DNA from: Nitrosomonas sp. sh817
GTDB taxonomy: Bacteria > Pseudomonadota > Gammaproteobacteria > Burkholderiales > Nitrosomonadaceae
Reading direction: 5' to 3'
DNA length: 64,000 bases
NCBI RefSeq assembly: GCF_030908545.1
Contig: NZ_CP133083.1
Span: 1,550,001 to 1,614,000 of the forward strand
Shown: positions 28,636-39,356 of the stretch, one piece after another
Layout: every line of letters begins with the position of its first letter
How positions within the stretch are numbered: position 1 is the stretch's first letter
Program-made: the position numbers and the translations under genes
Notes under the pieces: model-generated
The model's input: the letters and a program-made list of their open reading frames with translations, nothing else
The model's database searches: none
Told to the model about the DNA's origin: nothing

Positions 28636-29466
28636 ATGCTCGTTCATCCGCAAATTGATCCTATAGCCATCTCCTTGGGCCCGCTTTCGATCCATTGGTA
28701 CGGATTGATGTATTTACTGGGTTTTGCATTATTCATTTTGCTGGGGCGATATCGCATCAAACACCACCCGCACGCGATCTTTACCTATGAAATGCTGGAT
28801 GATGCCTTATTTTACGGTATGTTGGGAGTAGTCCTCGGCGGACGACTAGGCCATGTATTGTTTTATCAGTTTGGCTATTACCTGGAACATCCATTACAAA
28901 TATTCGCTATCTGGGAAGGCGGCATGTCATTCCATGGGGGATTTCTGGGTGTCTTCGTCGCCATGATCGTGCTCGCTCGAAAATATCAATTATCCTGGCT
29001 TGCGGTTACGGATTTTGTCACTCCATTGATTCCGCCAGGATTGGCAGCAGGCCGGATCGGTAATTTCATCAATGCCGAATTATGGGGACGCCCCACCGAT
29101 GTGCCGTGGGGCATGATATTCCCGCATGTCGACGAATTGCCCCGCCACCCATCGCAGTTATATCAATTCGCGCTGGAAGGCGTCTTGTTATTCATCATTA
29201 TCTGGATTTATTCGTCCAAACCGCGCGCAACCGGTGCTGTCACCGGTATGTTCATGATTGGCTATGGTGTTTTCCGCTCGATTGCGGAATTTTTCCGCGA
29301 ACCGGAAGATGGTTTCATGGGGGTGATGACGTTAGGTGTCACGATGGGACAATGGCTGTCGATTCCGATGATTCTTGCCGGTATCGCCGCCCTGCTGTGG
29401 TCACGGCGTCAAATGACCGCTCCGCAGAATCATAAAAAACCGGCACCGAAGCGTCAACGCAAATAG
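28636..29466 (+). CDS. lgt: Prolipoprotein diacylglyceryl transferase
   Basis: A 276-residue polytopic inner-membrane enzyme attaching diacylglycerol to the lipobox cysteine of prolipoproteins. The Lgt signature [17 protein letters not shown] is present, together with [13 protein letters not shown] and [12 protein letters not shown]. Client lipoproteins encoded here include BamB and PilW. It is transcribed divergently from ilvD. Confidence 0.95.
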   Translation: MLVHPQIDPIAISLGPLSIHWYGLMYLLGFALFILLGRYRIKHHPHAIFTYEMLDDALFYGMLGVVLGGRLGHVLFYQFGYYLEHPLQIFAIWEGGMSFHGGFLGVFVAMIVLARKYQLSWLAVTDFVTPLIPPGLAAGRIGNFINAELWGRPTDVPWGMIFPHVDELPRHPSQLYQFALEGVLLFIIIWIYSSKPRATGAVTGMFMIGYGVFRSIAEFFREPEDGFMGVMTLGVTMGQWLSIPMILAGIAALLWSRRQMTAPQNHKKPAPKRQRK

Positions 29467-29490
29467 TTATTCAACGATTTGCAGGCGACA

Positions 29491-29859
29491 CTATTGTTTC
29501 TTCCCGGTACGATCGGTTTCGGTTTCCTCGATGATCTGCGCATCCTCGATGATCACCGTTTGCTCATTATCGCTCTGCCGGTGCGGTTCTTCGGAATGGG
29601 ATTGCCTAGCAGCTTCGAATTTTCTACGCCACCACCAGAAACGGATTCCTACTACCACCACCGCGACCGCCAGTAGCGCCAGAAATGCGGCAAAAAAGAA
29701 AAAACCGAGCACCGCCAACAAGGCGATGACCGGAATCATAATGGCATAAGTAAGCCAGCGATTCAGCGGAGAAACCGGCACGCGGCGATACTCTCCGGAT
29801 TCATCCTGTTGATAGCTGGAAATCCGGTGGATAATTATCTTGTTCTCTTCGTCTTTCAT
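29491..29859 (-). CDS. Small membrane protein downstream of pepP
   Basis: A 122-residue protein with two close hydrophobic segments (about residues 34-70, YAIMIPVIALLAVLGFFFFA and then FLALLAVAVVVVGIRFWWW) and a charged C-terminal tail ending in Glu/Asp/Thr-rich sequence. It has no recognised family. Its start overlaps the pepP stop by 4 bases, so it is cotranslated with the AmgK-MurU-PepP operon. Confidence 0.75.
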   Translation of the reverse strand: MKDEENKIIIHRISSYQQDESGEYRRVPVSPLNRWLTYAIMIPVIALLAVLGFFFFAAFLALLAVAVVVVGIRFWWWRRKFEAARQSHSEEPHRQSDNEQTVIIEDAQIIEETETDRTGKKQ

Positions 29860-31163
29860 TGCATAAGCTCCTCTATGGCAACGATGGTTTTAGGCGCGGC
29901 CTCCGTTAACAATTCATGCCCGGACGGCGTTACCACCACATCGTCCTCGATGCGGATACCGATATTCCAGAAATGTTCGGAAACATTATCCGCCGGACGG
30001 ATATAACAGCCCGGTTCCACCGTCAGCACCATACCCGGCTGCAGCTCGCGCCATTCGCCTTGTTGTTTATACTCGCCGGCATCGTGCACGTCCATACCCA
30101 GCCAGTGTCCGGTGCGGTGCATATAGAACCGTTTATAGTCTTCGGATTCCAGCACCTCGTCGACACTACCCCGGCATAACCCCAGATCAATAAACCCTTG
30201 CGCGAGCACTTGCAGCGCTGCTTGATGCGGATCGTTCCAGCGGCTGCCCGGTTTCACTTCGGCAATCGCAGCCGCTTGAGCCGACAAAACCAACTGATAG
30301 ACATCGCGTTGTGCTGCAGTAAACTTGCCGTTGACCGGAAATGTCCGGGTGATGTCGGAAGCATAGCCGTTCAATTCACATCCAGCATCGATCAATAACA
30401 AATCCCCCGATTTGAGTTCGGCATCGTTCTGGACATAGTGCAGAATACACGCATTGGCGCCGCCGGCGACAATCGAAGTATACGCCGGCGCTTGCGCGCC
30501 ATGCCGGTAAAAAGTGTGCAGCAACTCGGCTTCAATCTCATATTCCCGCATTCCCGGACACACCGCTTGCATCGCGCGTTGATGGGCTTGCGCCGAAATA
30601 TCCGCGGCACGCTGCATGATTTGCAACTCATCGGTGCTTTTTATCAACCGCATTTCATCGAGTATGGCCCGGTAATCGTAAATCTCCCGCGGCGCGGTGA
30701 CGCCGGTTCTCGCTAAATCCCGTACGCGGTTCAACCAGCCGGTAACGCGCTGATCCCAGTTTGGATCCTGCCCCAGCGCTGTATAAACCGCAAGCTGACC
30801 GGATAACAAACCCGGAAGCAATTCGTCGAGCTTGGCAAGTGGATAGGCTTCGTCAAAACCAAAAACTTCTTTGGCCGCGTCCGGCCCGAAACGATAGCCA
30901 TCCCAAATTTCGCGTTCCAGATTCTTTTCACGGCAAAACAAAATATGCTTTGCCGGTTCCTGGCCGGTTGCCGCGATAATCACCAGCACTGCCTCGGGTT
31001 CGCGAAAACCAGTTAAGTAATAAAAATAGCTATCAAAGCGATACGGATAATGCGCATCCCGATTGCGTATCCGCTCCGGAGCCGTGGGAATGATCGCAAC
31101 GCCATTCTGCATTTTTCCGGAAAAAAGCTTGCGGCGCGCGATAAACGGTTGCATTTGCGTCAT
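29856..31163 (-). CDS. pepP: Xaa-Pro aminopeptidase
   Basis: A 435-residue dinuclear metallopeptidase cleaving N-terminal residues before proline. Metal ligands appear in LLIDAGCELNGYASDITRTF, HRTGHWLGMDVHDAG, TVEPGCYI and IGIRIEDDV. It follows murU by 8 bases. The combination is common in beta- and gammaproteobacteria, where pepP often precedes ubiquinone genes; those are absent here. Confidence 0.94.
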   Translation of the reverse strand: MTQMQPFIARRKLFSGKMQNGVAIIPTAPERIRNRDAHYPYRFDSYFYYLTGFREPEAVLVIIAATGQEPAKHILFCREKNLEREIWDGYRFGPDAAKEVFGFDEAYPLAKLDELLPGLLSGQLAVYTALGQDPNWDQRVTGWLNRVRDLARTGVTAPREIYDYRAILDEMRLIKSTDELQIMQRAADISAQAHQRAMQAVCPGMREYEIEAELLHTFYRHGAQAPAYTSIVAGGANACILHYVQNDAELKSGDLLLIDAGCELNGYASDITRTFPVNGKFTAAQRDVYQLVLSAQAAAIAEVKPGSRWNDPHQAALQVLAQGFIDLGLCRGSVDEVLESEDYKRFYMHRTGHWLGMDVHDAGEYKQQGEWRELQPGMVLTVEPGCYIRPADNVSEHFWNIGIRIEDDVVVTPSGHELLTEAAPKTIVAIEELMQ

Positions 31164-31171
31164 AGTTACAT

Positions 31172-32906
<1,735 letters not shown>

Positions 32907-33130
32907 TTATGTATCCGGGCGATTAACCGTTATAAAAAACCAGCAGCTAAGGGGGTGCATCTATTCAGCGATTGCAATGCGCGTGGCAAAATAACAATCG
33001 CACCTTACTACTGGAACCTTGTTCAATAACAGTAGATAATCAGTGTTTATAAAGACGGGCCACTGCGAATTTTATCACGTAGCCTATATTTGCTGATCAA
33101 CTGGTAAATTCATCAATAAGGAGAATAATC

Positions 33131-33397
33131 ATGTTAAACAAAAATGTCATCGACGAAATCAATGCCAAAGTCAGCGAAATCATGCAGAACAGCCCTGCCA
33201 AGGATATCGAGAAGAACGTCAAAGTGCTGTTATCAGGTGTATTTTCAAAAATGGATCTGGTGACTCGCGATGAATTTGATATCCAGCAAGAAGTATTGCA
33301 GCGCACGCGAGAAAAACTCATTATTCTCGAAGCGAAAGTGGCCGAACTCGAAGCACGGCTGAACCCGCCCGCAACCAACCCCGAATCAACGAATTAA
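33131..33397 (+). CDS. ubiK: Ubiquinone biosynthesis accessory factor UbiK
   Basis: An 88-residue protein of the BMFP/YqiC type. It has an amphipathic N-terminus (VIDEINAKVSEIMQNSP) and a C-terminal coiled coil (QEVLQRTREKLIILEAKVAE). UbiK supports the aerobic ubiquinone complex with UbiJ. AAGGAG stands eight bases before the ATG. Confidence 0.9.
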   Translation: MLNKNVIDEINAKVSEIMQNSPAKDIEKNVKVLLSGVFSKMDLVTRDEFDIQQEVLQRTREKLIILEAKVAELEARLNPPATNPESTN

Positions 33398-33494
33398 CTC
33401 AAAACATCAGTTCAAAGACTCAACGAAGGGCTCTGCAGCGCTTCCGCAATGAGTAGCCCTTCGATTCTTTTCAATCACGCCGCCTGCCCGAGCC

Positions 33495-33641
33495 AGGAAA
33501 ACACTGATTAATTCGCCGAGCAAACGGAATGCAAGGCGGCCGGAGCACAAGAAATGAGACATCTCATAACGATAGACAAATTTCTGAGCACCTCCCAAAG
33601 CAGCGAATCGCTTACGCGGGCAATTAATCAGCATTTTCTTA
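33495..33641. repeat. MITE-like repeat, copy 1
   Basis: A 147-base segment with imperfect inverted ends: AGGAAAACACTGATTAATT at the left and AATTAATCAGCATTTTCTTA at the right. It resembles 51888-52026 in reverse orientation, including the inner GAGACAT.TCA.AA.GATAG stretch. It has no coding capacity of note and fills the ubiK-yifB gap. Confidence 0.7.
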
Positions 33642-33653
33642 GTTGTCAAGCCA

Positions 33654-35165
33654 ATGTCGCTTGCCGTTCTGTATAGCCGGGCGCTATCGGGTATTCAAGC
33701 TCCGCTGGTGACGGTGGAAACGCACATCGCTAACGGTTTACCCAGTTTCACCATCGTCGGTCTGCCCGATACCGAAGTGAAGGAAAGCAAAGACCGTGTT
33801 CGTTCAGCGTTGCAAAACGCGCAATTCAAGATCCCGCCGCAACGCATTACCGTCAATCTGGCCCCTGCCGATCTGCCCAAGGAAAGCGGCCGCTTCGATT
33901 TGCCGATTGCGTTGGGAATACTCGCAGCCACTGGACAAATCCCAGACGATCGCCTAGATCAATACGAATGGGCGGGAGAACTGGCATTGACCGGAGAATT
34001 GCGCCCGATTCACGGTGCTTTGGCAATGACCTATAACGCCTCGCAATCCGGGCGCAGCTTCGTACTGCCGCAACAGAATGCCGCAGAAGCGGCGCTGGTC
34101 AATAACGCGACGATCTATGGCGCCCAATCATTGCTGCAAATCTGCGCCCACTTGACCGGACAAACACCATTACCGATTTATCGGAATGGCGCCGGAAATG
34201 CCACCGGCAAGCAAGACGCCAGCTATCCCGATCTCGATGACGTCAAAGGCCAAGCACACGCGAAGCGTGCGCTGGAAATTGCAGCCGCCGGCGGCCACAG
34301 TCTGCTGATGATCGGCCCGCCGGGCACCGGCAAGTCGATGCTGGCAACCCGCTTTCCCGGCATTTTGCCGCCGATGACCGAAGCCGAAGCGCTGGAATCC
34401 GCTGCGATCCAATCGCTCGCATTCGGCAGCTTCAATATCGAGAACTGGAAAAAACGCCCCTACCGCGCCCCGCACCATACCGCATCAGGGGTTGCTTTAG
34501 TTGGCGGCGGCAGCCACCCGCGCCCCGGTGAAATTTCACTCGCCATGCACGGCGTGTTGTTTCTCGACGAACTCGCGGAATTCGACCGCAAAGTCCTAGA
34601 AGTCCTGCGTGAACCGCTCGAATCCGGCAAAATCACCATCTCCCGTGCCGCTCGTCAGGCTGAATTTCCTGCACGTTTCCAGCTGATCACTGCGATGAAT
34701 CCCTGCCCCTGCGGTTACTTGGGCCATCCTTCAGGGCGTTGTCATTGCACCCCCGACCAAATCGCCCGCTACCGCGGACGAATCTCCGGCCCATTACTCG
34801 ACCGCATCGACATGCAAATCGAAGTTCCGGCAGTACCGCAGCAGGAACTAATGAAACAGCAAATTACCGGTGAGAAAAGCCGCACCATCCGGCAGCGTGT
34901 AGAGAAAGCTCATCAATTACAACTGAACCGGCAAGGAAAAACCAATAGCAACCTGAGCGTCAAAGAAATCGATCAGCACTGCGCACTCGACAGTGCCAGC
35001 GAGAATCTGCTGAAACACGCCATCAACCGTTTGAATTTATCGGCGCGTGCGTATCATCGAATTTTGAAACTGGCGAGGACCATTGCGGATTTGGCCGGGA
35101 GTGAAAAAATCACCAATCAGCATATTGCAGAAGCGATTCAGTATCGCAGGTTGGATAAGCAATAG
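33654..35165 (+). CDS. comM: YifB/ComM-type Mg-chelatase-like AAA+ ATPase
   Basis: A 503-residue protein. The N-terminal part is Lon-protease-like S5 fold (LPSFTIVGLPDTEVKESKDR). The AAA+ core has Walker A MIGPPGTGKSMLATR and Walker B HGVLFLDELAEFDRK, with a cysteine cluster NPCPCGYLGHPSGRCHC. ComM is a hexameric helicase promoting branch migration in natural transformation. The call is firm for the family; competence of this host is not shown. Confidence 0.93.
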   Translation: MSLAVLYSRALSGIQAPLVTVETHIANGLPSFTIVGLPDTEVKESKDRVRSALQNAQFKIPPQRITVNLAPADLPKESGRFDLPIALGILAATGQIPDDRLDQYEWAGELALTGELRPIHGALAMTYNASQSGRSFVLPQQNAAEAALVNNATIYGAQSLLQICAHLTGQTPLPIYRNGAGNATGKQDASYPDLDDVKGQAHAKRALEIAAAGGHSLLMIGPPGTGKSMLATRFPGILPPMTEAEALESAAIQSLAFGSFNIENWKKRPYRAPHHTASGVALVGGGSHPRPGEISLAMHGVLFLDELAEFDRKVLEVLREPLESGKITISRAARQAEFPARFQLITAMNPCPCGYLGHPSGRCHCTPDQIARYRGRISGPLLDRIDMQIEVPAVPQQELMKQQITGEKSRTIRQRVEKAHQLQLNRQGKTNSNLSVKEIDQHCALDSASENLLKHAINRLNLSARAYHRILKLARTIADLAGSEKITNQHIAEAIQYRRLDKQ

Positions 35166-35656
35166 GTTTTATATTGCATTTTTTAAAACTCTGATTATAA
35201 AACCTGATATTAATCCTTCGATCTTTCATTCTGAACCTGACACCGGCTCTTCTGCAAGCTGTTGCGCCATATCTTTAGATGCCTGGTGTCTACAATCGCT
35301 ATGACATGCTGGCAGTATACGGATAGACTGGATGCGCCTGATGCCGCTTACTGGTGCCGAGCTTGCGATACAATCGCATAAATCCTCATTCGCTTCATTA
35401 GCGTGGGTATAATACGAGCACTCTGCGGATCAGCGCAAGCTCTCCCGCTGACAGAAAAACTGCCTGGCAGTACATCTTCTTGGCTTACCACTTAACGGAT
35501 TGTCTGAATTTGCGATACCACTGCTTTGTTGGCATTCGTCAGAAAACCAATTCGTCAATCAAATTATCAAAATTTACGATCTCTCGCATGATAAAATCTG
35601 CTAACCGAAGCAGCGCATTCAGTACACTGAAAATTTCAATCCCGGTTTAATCACCC
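35166..35656. other. Intergenic interval with insertion-sequence debris
   Basis: No intact gene between yifB and thiS. It contains an IS3-type orfB remnant (see 35270-35460). No thiamine-pyrophosphate riboswitch motif is recognisable before thiS. Confidence 0.6.
35270..35460 (-). pseudogene. IS3-family orfB (transposase) remnant
   Basis: The minus-strand frame 35378-35299 reads MRLYRKLGTSKRHQAHPVYP and then YTASMS before a stop. It matches the conserved start of the IS3 orfB region ahead of the catalytic core (LYRKP.TS....H.VYPY). Stops and frameshifts flank it, and the catalytic domain is missing. Limits are approximate. Confidence 0.6.
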
Positions 35657-35860
35657 ATGGTACAACTCTCAATTAACGGACAACTGCAGCAATTTGAGTC
35701 ACCAATCAATGTGGCTCAATTAGTCGATCACCTCTCATTAAAGGGTAAGCGCATTGCTATCGAGCGTAATGGCGAAATCGTGCCACGCAGCCGCTTTTCA
35801 GAGGAATTGTTAGTTAATGGCGATCACATCGAAGTCGTCGTCGCTGTTGGTGGCGGTTAA
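35657..35860 (+). CDS. thiS: Sulfur carrier protein ThiS
   Basis: A 67-residue ubiquitin-like carrier ending VVAVGGG. The C-terminal Gly-Gly is converted to a thiocarboxylate that donates sulphur to the thiazole. It lies 42 bases before thiG. Confidence 0.93.
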   Translation: MVQLSINGQLQQFESPINVAQLVDHLSLKGKRIAIERNGEIVPRSRFSEELLVNGDHIEVVVAVGGG

Positions 35861-35902
35861 TGATCGACTCCACAATATACTTCGATATTCAATAGCATAG
35901 TT

Positions 35903-36724
35903 ATGGACAATTTAGTTATTGCCGGTAAGTCTTATTCATCCCGCTTACTTATTGGCACAGGAAAATATAAAGATTTCAATGAAACTCGCATATCGGTCGA
36001 AGCGAGCGGTGCTGAAATAATAACCATTGCAATCCGGCGCACCAATATTGGACAAAACACCAACGAACCAAATCTTTTGGACGTATTGCCGCCCTCCAAA
36101 TACACGTTGCTGCCGAATACCGCCGGTTGTTATACCGTTGATGACGCTGTCCGGACATTGCGCCTAGCGCGAGAATTGCTCGATGGTCACAGCTTGGTAA
36201 AATTGGAAGTGCTAGGCGATCCGAGAACACTATACCCCAATGTATTAGGAACTATCGAAGCTGCGAAAATTTTGGTGAAAGAAGGATTTCAAGTCATGGT
36301 GTATACCTCCGACGATCCGATCATCGCCAAGCAATTGGAAGAACTAGGGTGTGTTGCCGTGATGCCGTTAGCATCTCTCATTGGTTCCGGCATGGGCATT
36401 TTGAATCCTTGGAATCTGCAAATCATTATTGAAAACGCAAACATTCCGGTTTTGGTCGACGCCGGTGTCGGCACGGCTTCGGATGCTACTATCGCGATGG
36501 AACTTGGTTGTGATGGCGTGCTGATGAACACCGCTATCGCCGCATCCAATAATCCCATTTTAATGGCATCGGCGATGCGGAAGGCGGTAGAAGCCGGCCG
36601 CGAAGCTTATCTGGCCGGGCGCATGGCAAAAAAACTATATAGCGCCAATCCGAGTTCTCCTGTCGATGGGGTTATTGTAAATGCCGAAGCTTTATCTAAA
36701 AAACCGGCAAGCAAGCTTGATTGA
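35903..36724 (+). CDS. thiG: Thiazole synthase
   Basis: A 273-residue TIM-barrel enzyme forming the thiamine thiazole phosphate. It contains [27 protein letters not shown] (Schiff-base Lys region), [20 protein letters not shown] and [20 protein letters not shown]. It pairs with ThiS directly upstream; thiO and thiE are not in the window. Confidence 0.95.
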   Translation: MDNLVIAGKSYSSRLLIGTGKYKDFNETRISVEASGAEIITIAIRRTNIGQNTNEPNLLDVLPPSKYTLLPNTAGCYTVDDAVRTLRLARELLDGHSLVKLEVLGDPRTLYPNVLGTIEAAKILVKEGFQVMVYTSDDPIIAKQLEELGCVAVMPLASLIGSGMGILNPWNLQIIIENANIPVLVDAGVGTASDATIAMELGCDGVLMNTAIAASNNPILMASAMRKAVEAGREAYLAGRMAKKLYSANPSSPVDGVIVNAEALSKKPASKLD

Positions 36725-36754
36725 ACTCTTGAATAATCGCAGATCCTTCGTTTC

Positions 36755-37426
36755 ATGCAACCGCAACAATCAATTCGCAGTTTTGTACTTCGCCAGGGCC
36801 GGTTATCGGATGCGCAGCGCCGTGCTCGTGAAAGCTTGCTTCCTCAATATGGCATACCCTATAGCGAAAACTTGCTGGATTTAAATCAAGTATTTGGCCG
36901 TCAGGCTCCCAAAATTCTTGAAATCGGCTTTGGAATGGGTGAGGCCACTGCGATCATTGCCAAAATGCACCCAGCCAATGATTATCTCGGGATCGAAGTT
37001 CACACCCCGGGTGTCGGCAGTTTGCTCAGGCTAATCCAGCAAAATGAATTGAAGAATTTACGCATTATTCAGCACGATGCGGTTGCAGTGCTGCAGCGCA
37101 TGCTGCCGTTGGAATGTCTGGATGGCATTCACATCTTTTTCCCGGATCCATGGCCGAAAGCCCGCCATCATAAACGCCGGTTAATCCAGTCAGCATTTGT
37201 TTCACGCTTATGCACCCATCTCAAACCGGGTGGTTATATTCATGTCGCTACCGATTGGGAAAATTACGCTGTGCAAATTTTACAAGTTCTCAATCAAGAG
37301 CGGCAGCTTCGCAATACCGCCAAGGATTTCGCTCCGCGTCCTGATTACCGGCCAATCACCAAGTTTGAGCATCGCGGATTGAAATCCGGACATGGTGTAT
37401 GGGATCTGCTTTATTGCAAATATTAA
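36755..37426 (+). CDS. trmB: tRNA (guanine46-N7)-methyltransferase
   Basis: A 223-residue SAM-dependent methyltransferase. [20 protein letters not shown] is the SAM-binding loop, and [20 protein letters not shown] is the TrmB signature. It modifies G46 of the tRNA variable loop. It is thirty bases after thiG. Confidence 0.94.
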   Translation: MQPQQSIRSFVLRQGRLSDAQRRARESLLPQYGIPYSENLLDLNQVFGRQAPKILEIGFGMGEATAIIAKMHPANDYLGIEVHTPGVGSLLRLIQQNELKNLRIIQHDAVAVLQRMLPLECLDGIHIFFPDPWPKARHHKRRLIQSAFVSRLCTHLKPGGYIHVATDWENYAVQILQVLNQERQLRNTAKDFAPRPDYRPITKFEHRGLKSGHGVWDLLYCKY

Positions 37427-37853
37427 TCCCTATTTCCGAAAATTTTCTTTATCAATCTTCTATCTATATCTCCTCGTTATTGCTTGATATTTTCTCAGTG
37501 GAGTTTTTCCCAAGACTTTATTTTCATCTAAATAACTCACACAAAAAAATAAAACCCCTTTCAATAAAGCCGCGTGATTCAAGAATGAATCGCCAACGTA
37601 ACAGAGAATGATTCATACCAATGCCACTAGTGAAAAACAGAATCCGTTTGCGATCTTGATACTTTTGTGATTTTTCTCACTGCTTCTGACGGCGATTATG
37701 ATTAGACTAAAACCCAGTATATATTGACTATAGTAAGTCAATCATACTTTTATTGGACTGTGCACCGCCAGCATTTTGGTGGATAACCGAAACACCGACG
37801 AGCTAAATTTTAAAAAAATTTAGCTCATTTTTTTTAAAACCGGAGGACCTTGA
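37427..37853 (+). promoter_or_regulatory. Leader region of the di-haem cytochrome gene
   Basis: This 427-base interval has no gene but shows several signals. A CRP/FNR-type palindrome TGTGATTTTTCTCACT lies at 37666-37681. A small inverted repeat CCGCCA..TTGGTGG is at about 37767-37782. A terminator-like hairpin stands immediately before the gene (37800-37836). The arrangement suggests activator control followed by attenuation; this is inferred. Confidence 0.45.
37800..37836 (+). terminator. Terminator-like hairpin just upstream of the di-haem cytochrome
   Basis: GAGCTAAATTT, loop TAAAA, AAATTTAGCTC, then ATTTTTTTT. It lies only 17 bases before the ATG and 374 bases after the trmB stop, so it may be an attenuator or the end of an unannotated short transcript. 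Confidence 0.6.
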
Positions 37854-39293
37854 ATGAGAAACAAAGTGGTATCAGGCATACAAATAATTTCTGCATTATT
37901 TTTAATGCTGTCTTCACCAGTTTTTGCGAAAGATGACCACGAAGACAAAAGCGATCGACTGCCAAACATGTTTAAATCAAAAAACAAACATGGCGAAGAT
38001 GCGACTTATAGCACCGCAGGTTTTATCGATCTAAAAAATCCTTTTTTCAAAAGCTTAGGTTCTAATGGCCGCAGTTGCGCTTCGTGTCATATCCCCACGC
38101 AAGGATGGACCATTACACCAGAAGGTGTGCAAAAGATTTTTAACAAAACCAAGGGACTCGATCCGCTGTTCCGCTTGGTTGACGGCGCCAATTCACCGAT
38201 TGCCGATGTATCTTCCGTAGAAAAACGCCGCGAAGCATACAGCATGTTATTGAGCAAAGGTAATATTCGGGTTGGCATCGGTATCCCTGCAGATGCTGAA
38301 TTCGAGCTGGTCGAAGCAGACGATCCGTATGGTTATGCGAGTGAAACAGAATTATCTTTATTCCGACGTCCAATGCCGACCACCAATCTTAAATTCCTCA
38401 GCACCGTTATGTGGGACGGCCGAGAAACAACGCAAATGCCGGGTTCCAGTGATTGTATCTATAACACTTCGACTTGCTTCTCGCCGGTATCGTTTGATCT
38501 GAGTACTCAAGCCAGCCACGCCACTTTAGGTCACGCCGAAGCACTTCAAGATTTAACCGATGAAGAGCGTGATGCGATCGTGGCATTTGAACTCGGTTTA
38601 TTTACTGCGCAGATCCATGATGACAAAGCCGGAAACCTGACGGCAGAAAAAGCTAAAGGCGGCCCTAAGGAACTGGCAAAACAACAGTATCATTTTGGCA
38701 TTAATGACACTTTGGCTGGCGACTACATAACTCACGACTCTTTTAATCCCATCGTTATGACGCTTTATAACGAATGGAACGACATTAAACCGAATAAATC
38801 ACCCAACAGCGCCAAAAATGCCCGTGCCGCTATTGCCCGCGGTCAAGCGCTCTTCAATACCAAGCCAATTTTAATCAGCGGCGTTAAAGGGATTAACGAT
38901 GATTTAAACATCAATGTATTACCTGGTACTTGCACAACCTGCCATAACACGCCTAATTCAGGGAATCATTCAACACCGATGCCATTGGATATCGGTGTCG
39001 CGGACGAATCGCGCCGTACACCGGATATGCCTTTGTATACGCTGAAAAATAAAACAACCAACGAAATCATCAAAACAACCGACCCCGGTCGAGCCCTGAT
39101 CACCGGCAAGTGGAAAGATATCGGCCGTTTCAAAGGGCCCATCCTGCGCTCAGTCGCATCACGCCCGCCTTACTTCCATGATGGTTCTGCCGCAGATTTG
39201 CATGAAGTTGTCGAGTTTTACAATACGCGCTTCAATATCGGGCTAACCGAAAGCGAGAAAGCCGATCTGATCGCGTTCCTTGCAGCTTTATAA
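37854..39293 (+). CDS. Secreted di-haem cytochrome c peroxidase-like protein
   Basis: A 479-residue periplasmic protein. A signal peptide ends SSPVFA, and two haem c sites follow: CASCH (about residue 78) and CTTCH (about residue 364). The C-terminal half follows the CcpA/MauG pattern (FKGPILRSVASRPPYFHDGS, then LHEVVEFYNTRFN). It is longer than typical CcpA (about 340 residues), so it belongs to the extended CcpA/MauG superfamily. The substrate could be peroxide or an organic compound. GGAGG precedes the ATG. Confidence 0.85.
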   Translation: MRNKVVSGIQIISALFLMLSSPVFAKDDHEDKSDRLPNMFKSKNKHGEDATYSTAGFIDLKNPFFKSLGSNGRSCASCHIPTQGWTITPEGVQKIFNKTKGLDPLFRLVDGANSPIADVSSVEKRREAYSMLLSKGNIRVGIGIPADAEFELVEADDPYGYASETELSLFRRPMPTTNLKFLSTVMWDGRETTQMPGSSDCIYNTSTCFSPVSFDLSTQASHATLGHAEALQDLTDEERDAIVAFELGLFTAQIHDDKAGNLTAEKAKGGPKELAKQQYHFGINDTLAGDYITHDSFNPIVMTLYNEWNDIKPNKSPNSAKNARAAIARGQALFNTKPILISGVKGINDDLNINVLPGTCTTCHNTPNSGNHSTPMPLDIGVADESRRTPDMPLYTLKNKTTNEIIKTTDPGRALITGKWKDIGRFKGPILRSVASRPPYFHDGSAADLHEVVEFYNTRFNIGLTESEKADLIAFLAAL

Positions 39294-39319
39294 AACCAAC
39301 GCTTTCTCTCTAATTAATG

Positions 39320-39356
39320 GGGGCAATCACTCGATGAAATCCGAGCCGATTGCCCC
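39320..39356. terminator. Bidirectional terminator between converging genes
   Basis: GGGGCAATC pairs with GATTGCCCC, with an inner CTCG/CGAG stem. It lies between the di-haem cytochrome (plus) and the P-type ATPase (minus) and touches the ATPase stop codon. Confidence 0.75.

Noticed and set aside
33407..33649. 80-codon minus-strand frame between ubiK and yifB
   Set aside because: It coincides with the MITE-like repeat and its composition follows the repeat, not a protein.
35560..35656. Possible thiamine riboswitch before thiS
   Set aside because: The conserved CTGAGA and ACCTGA blocks of the TPP aptamer are not found.
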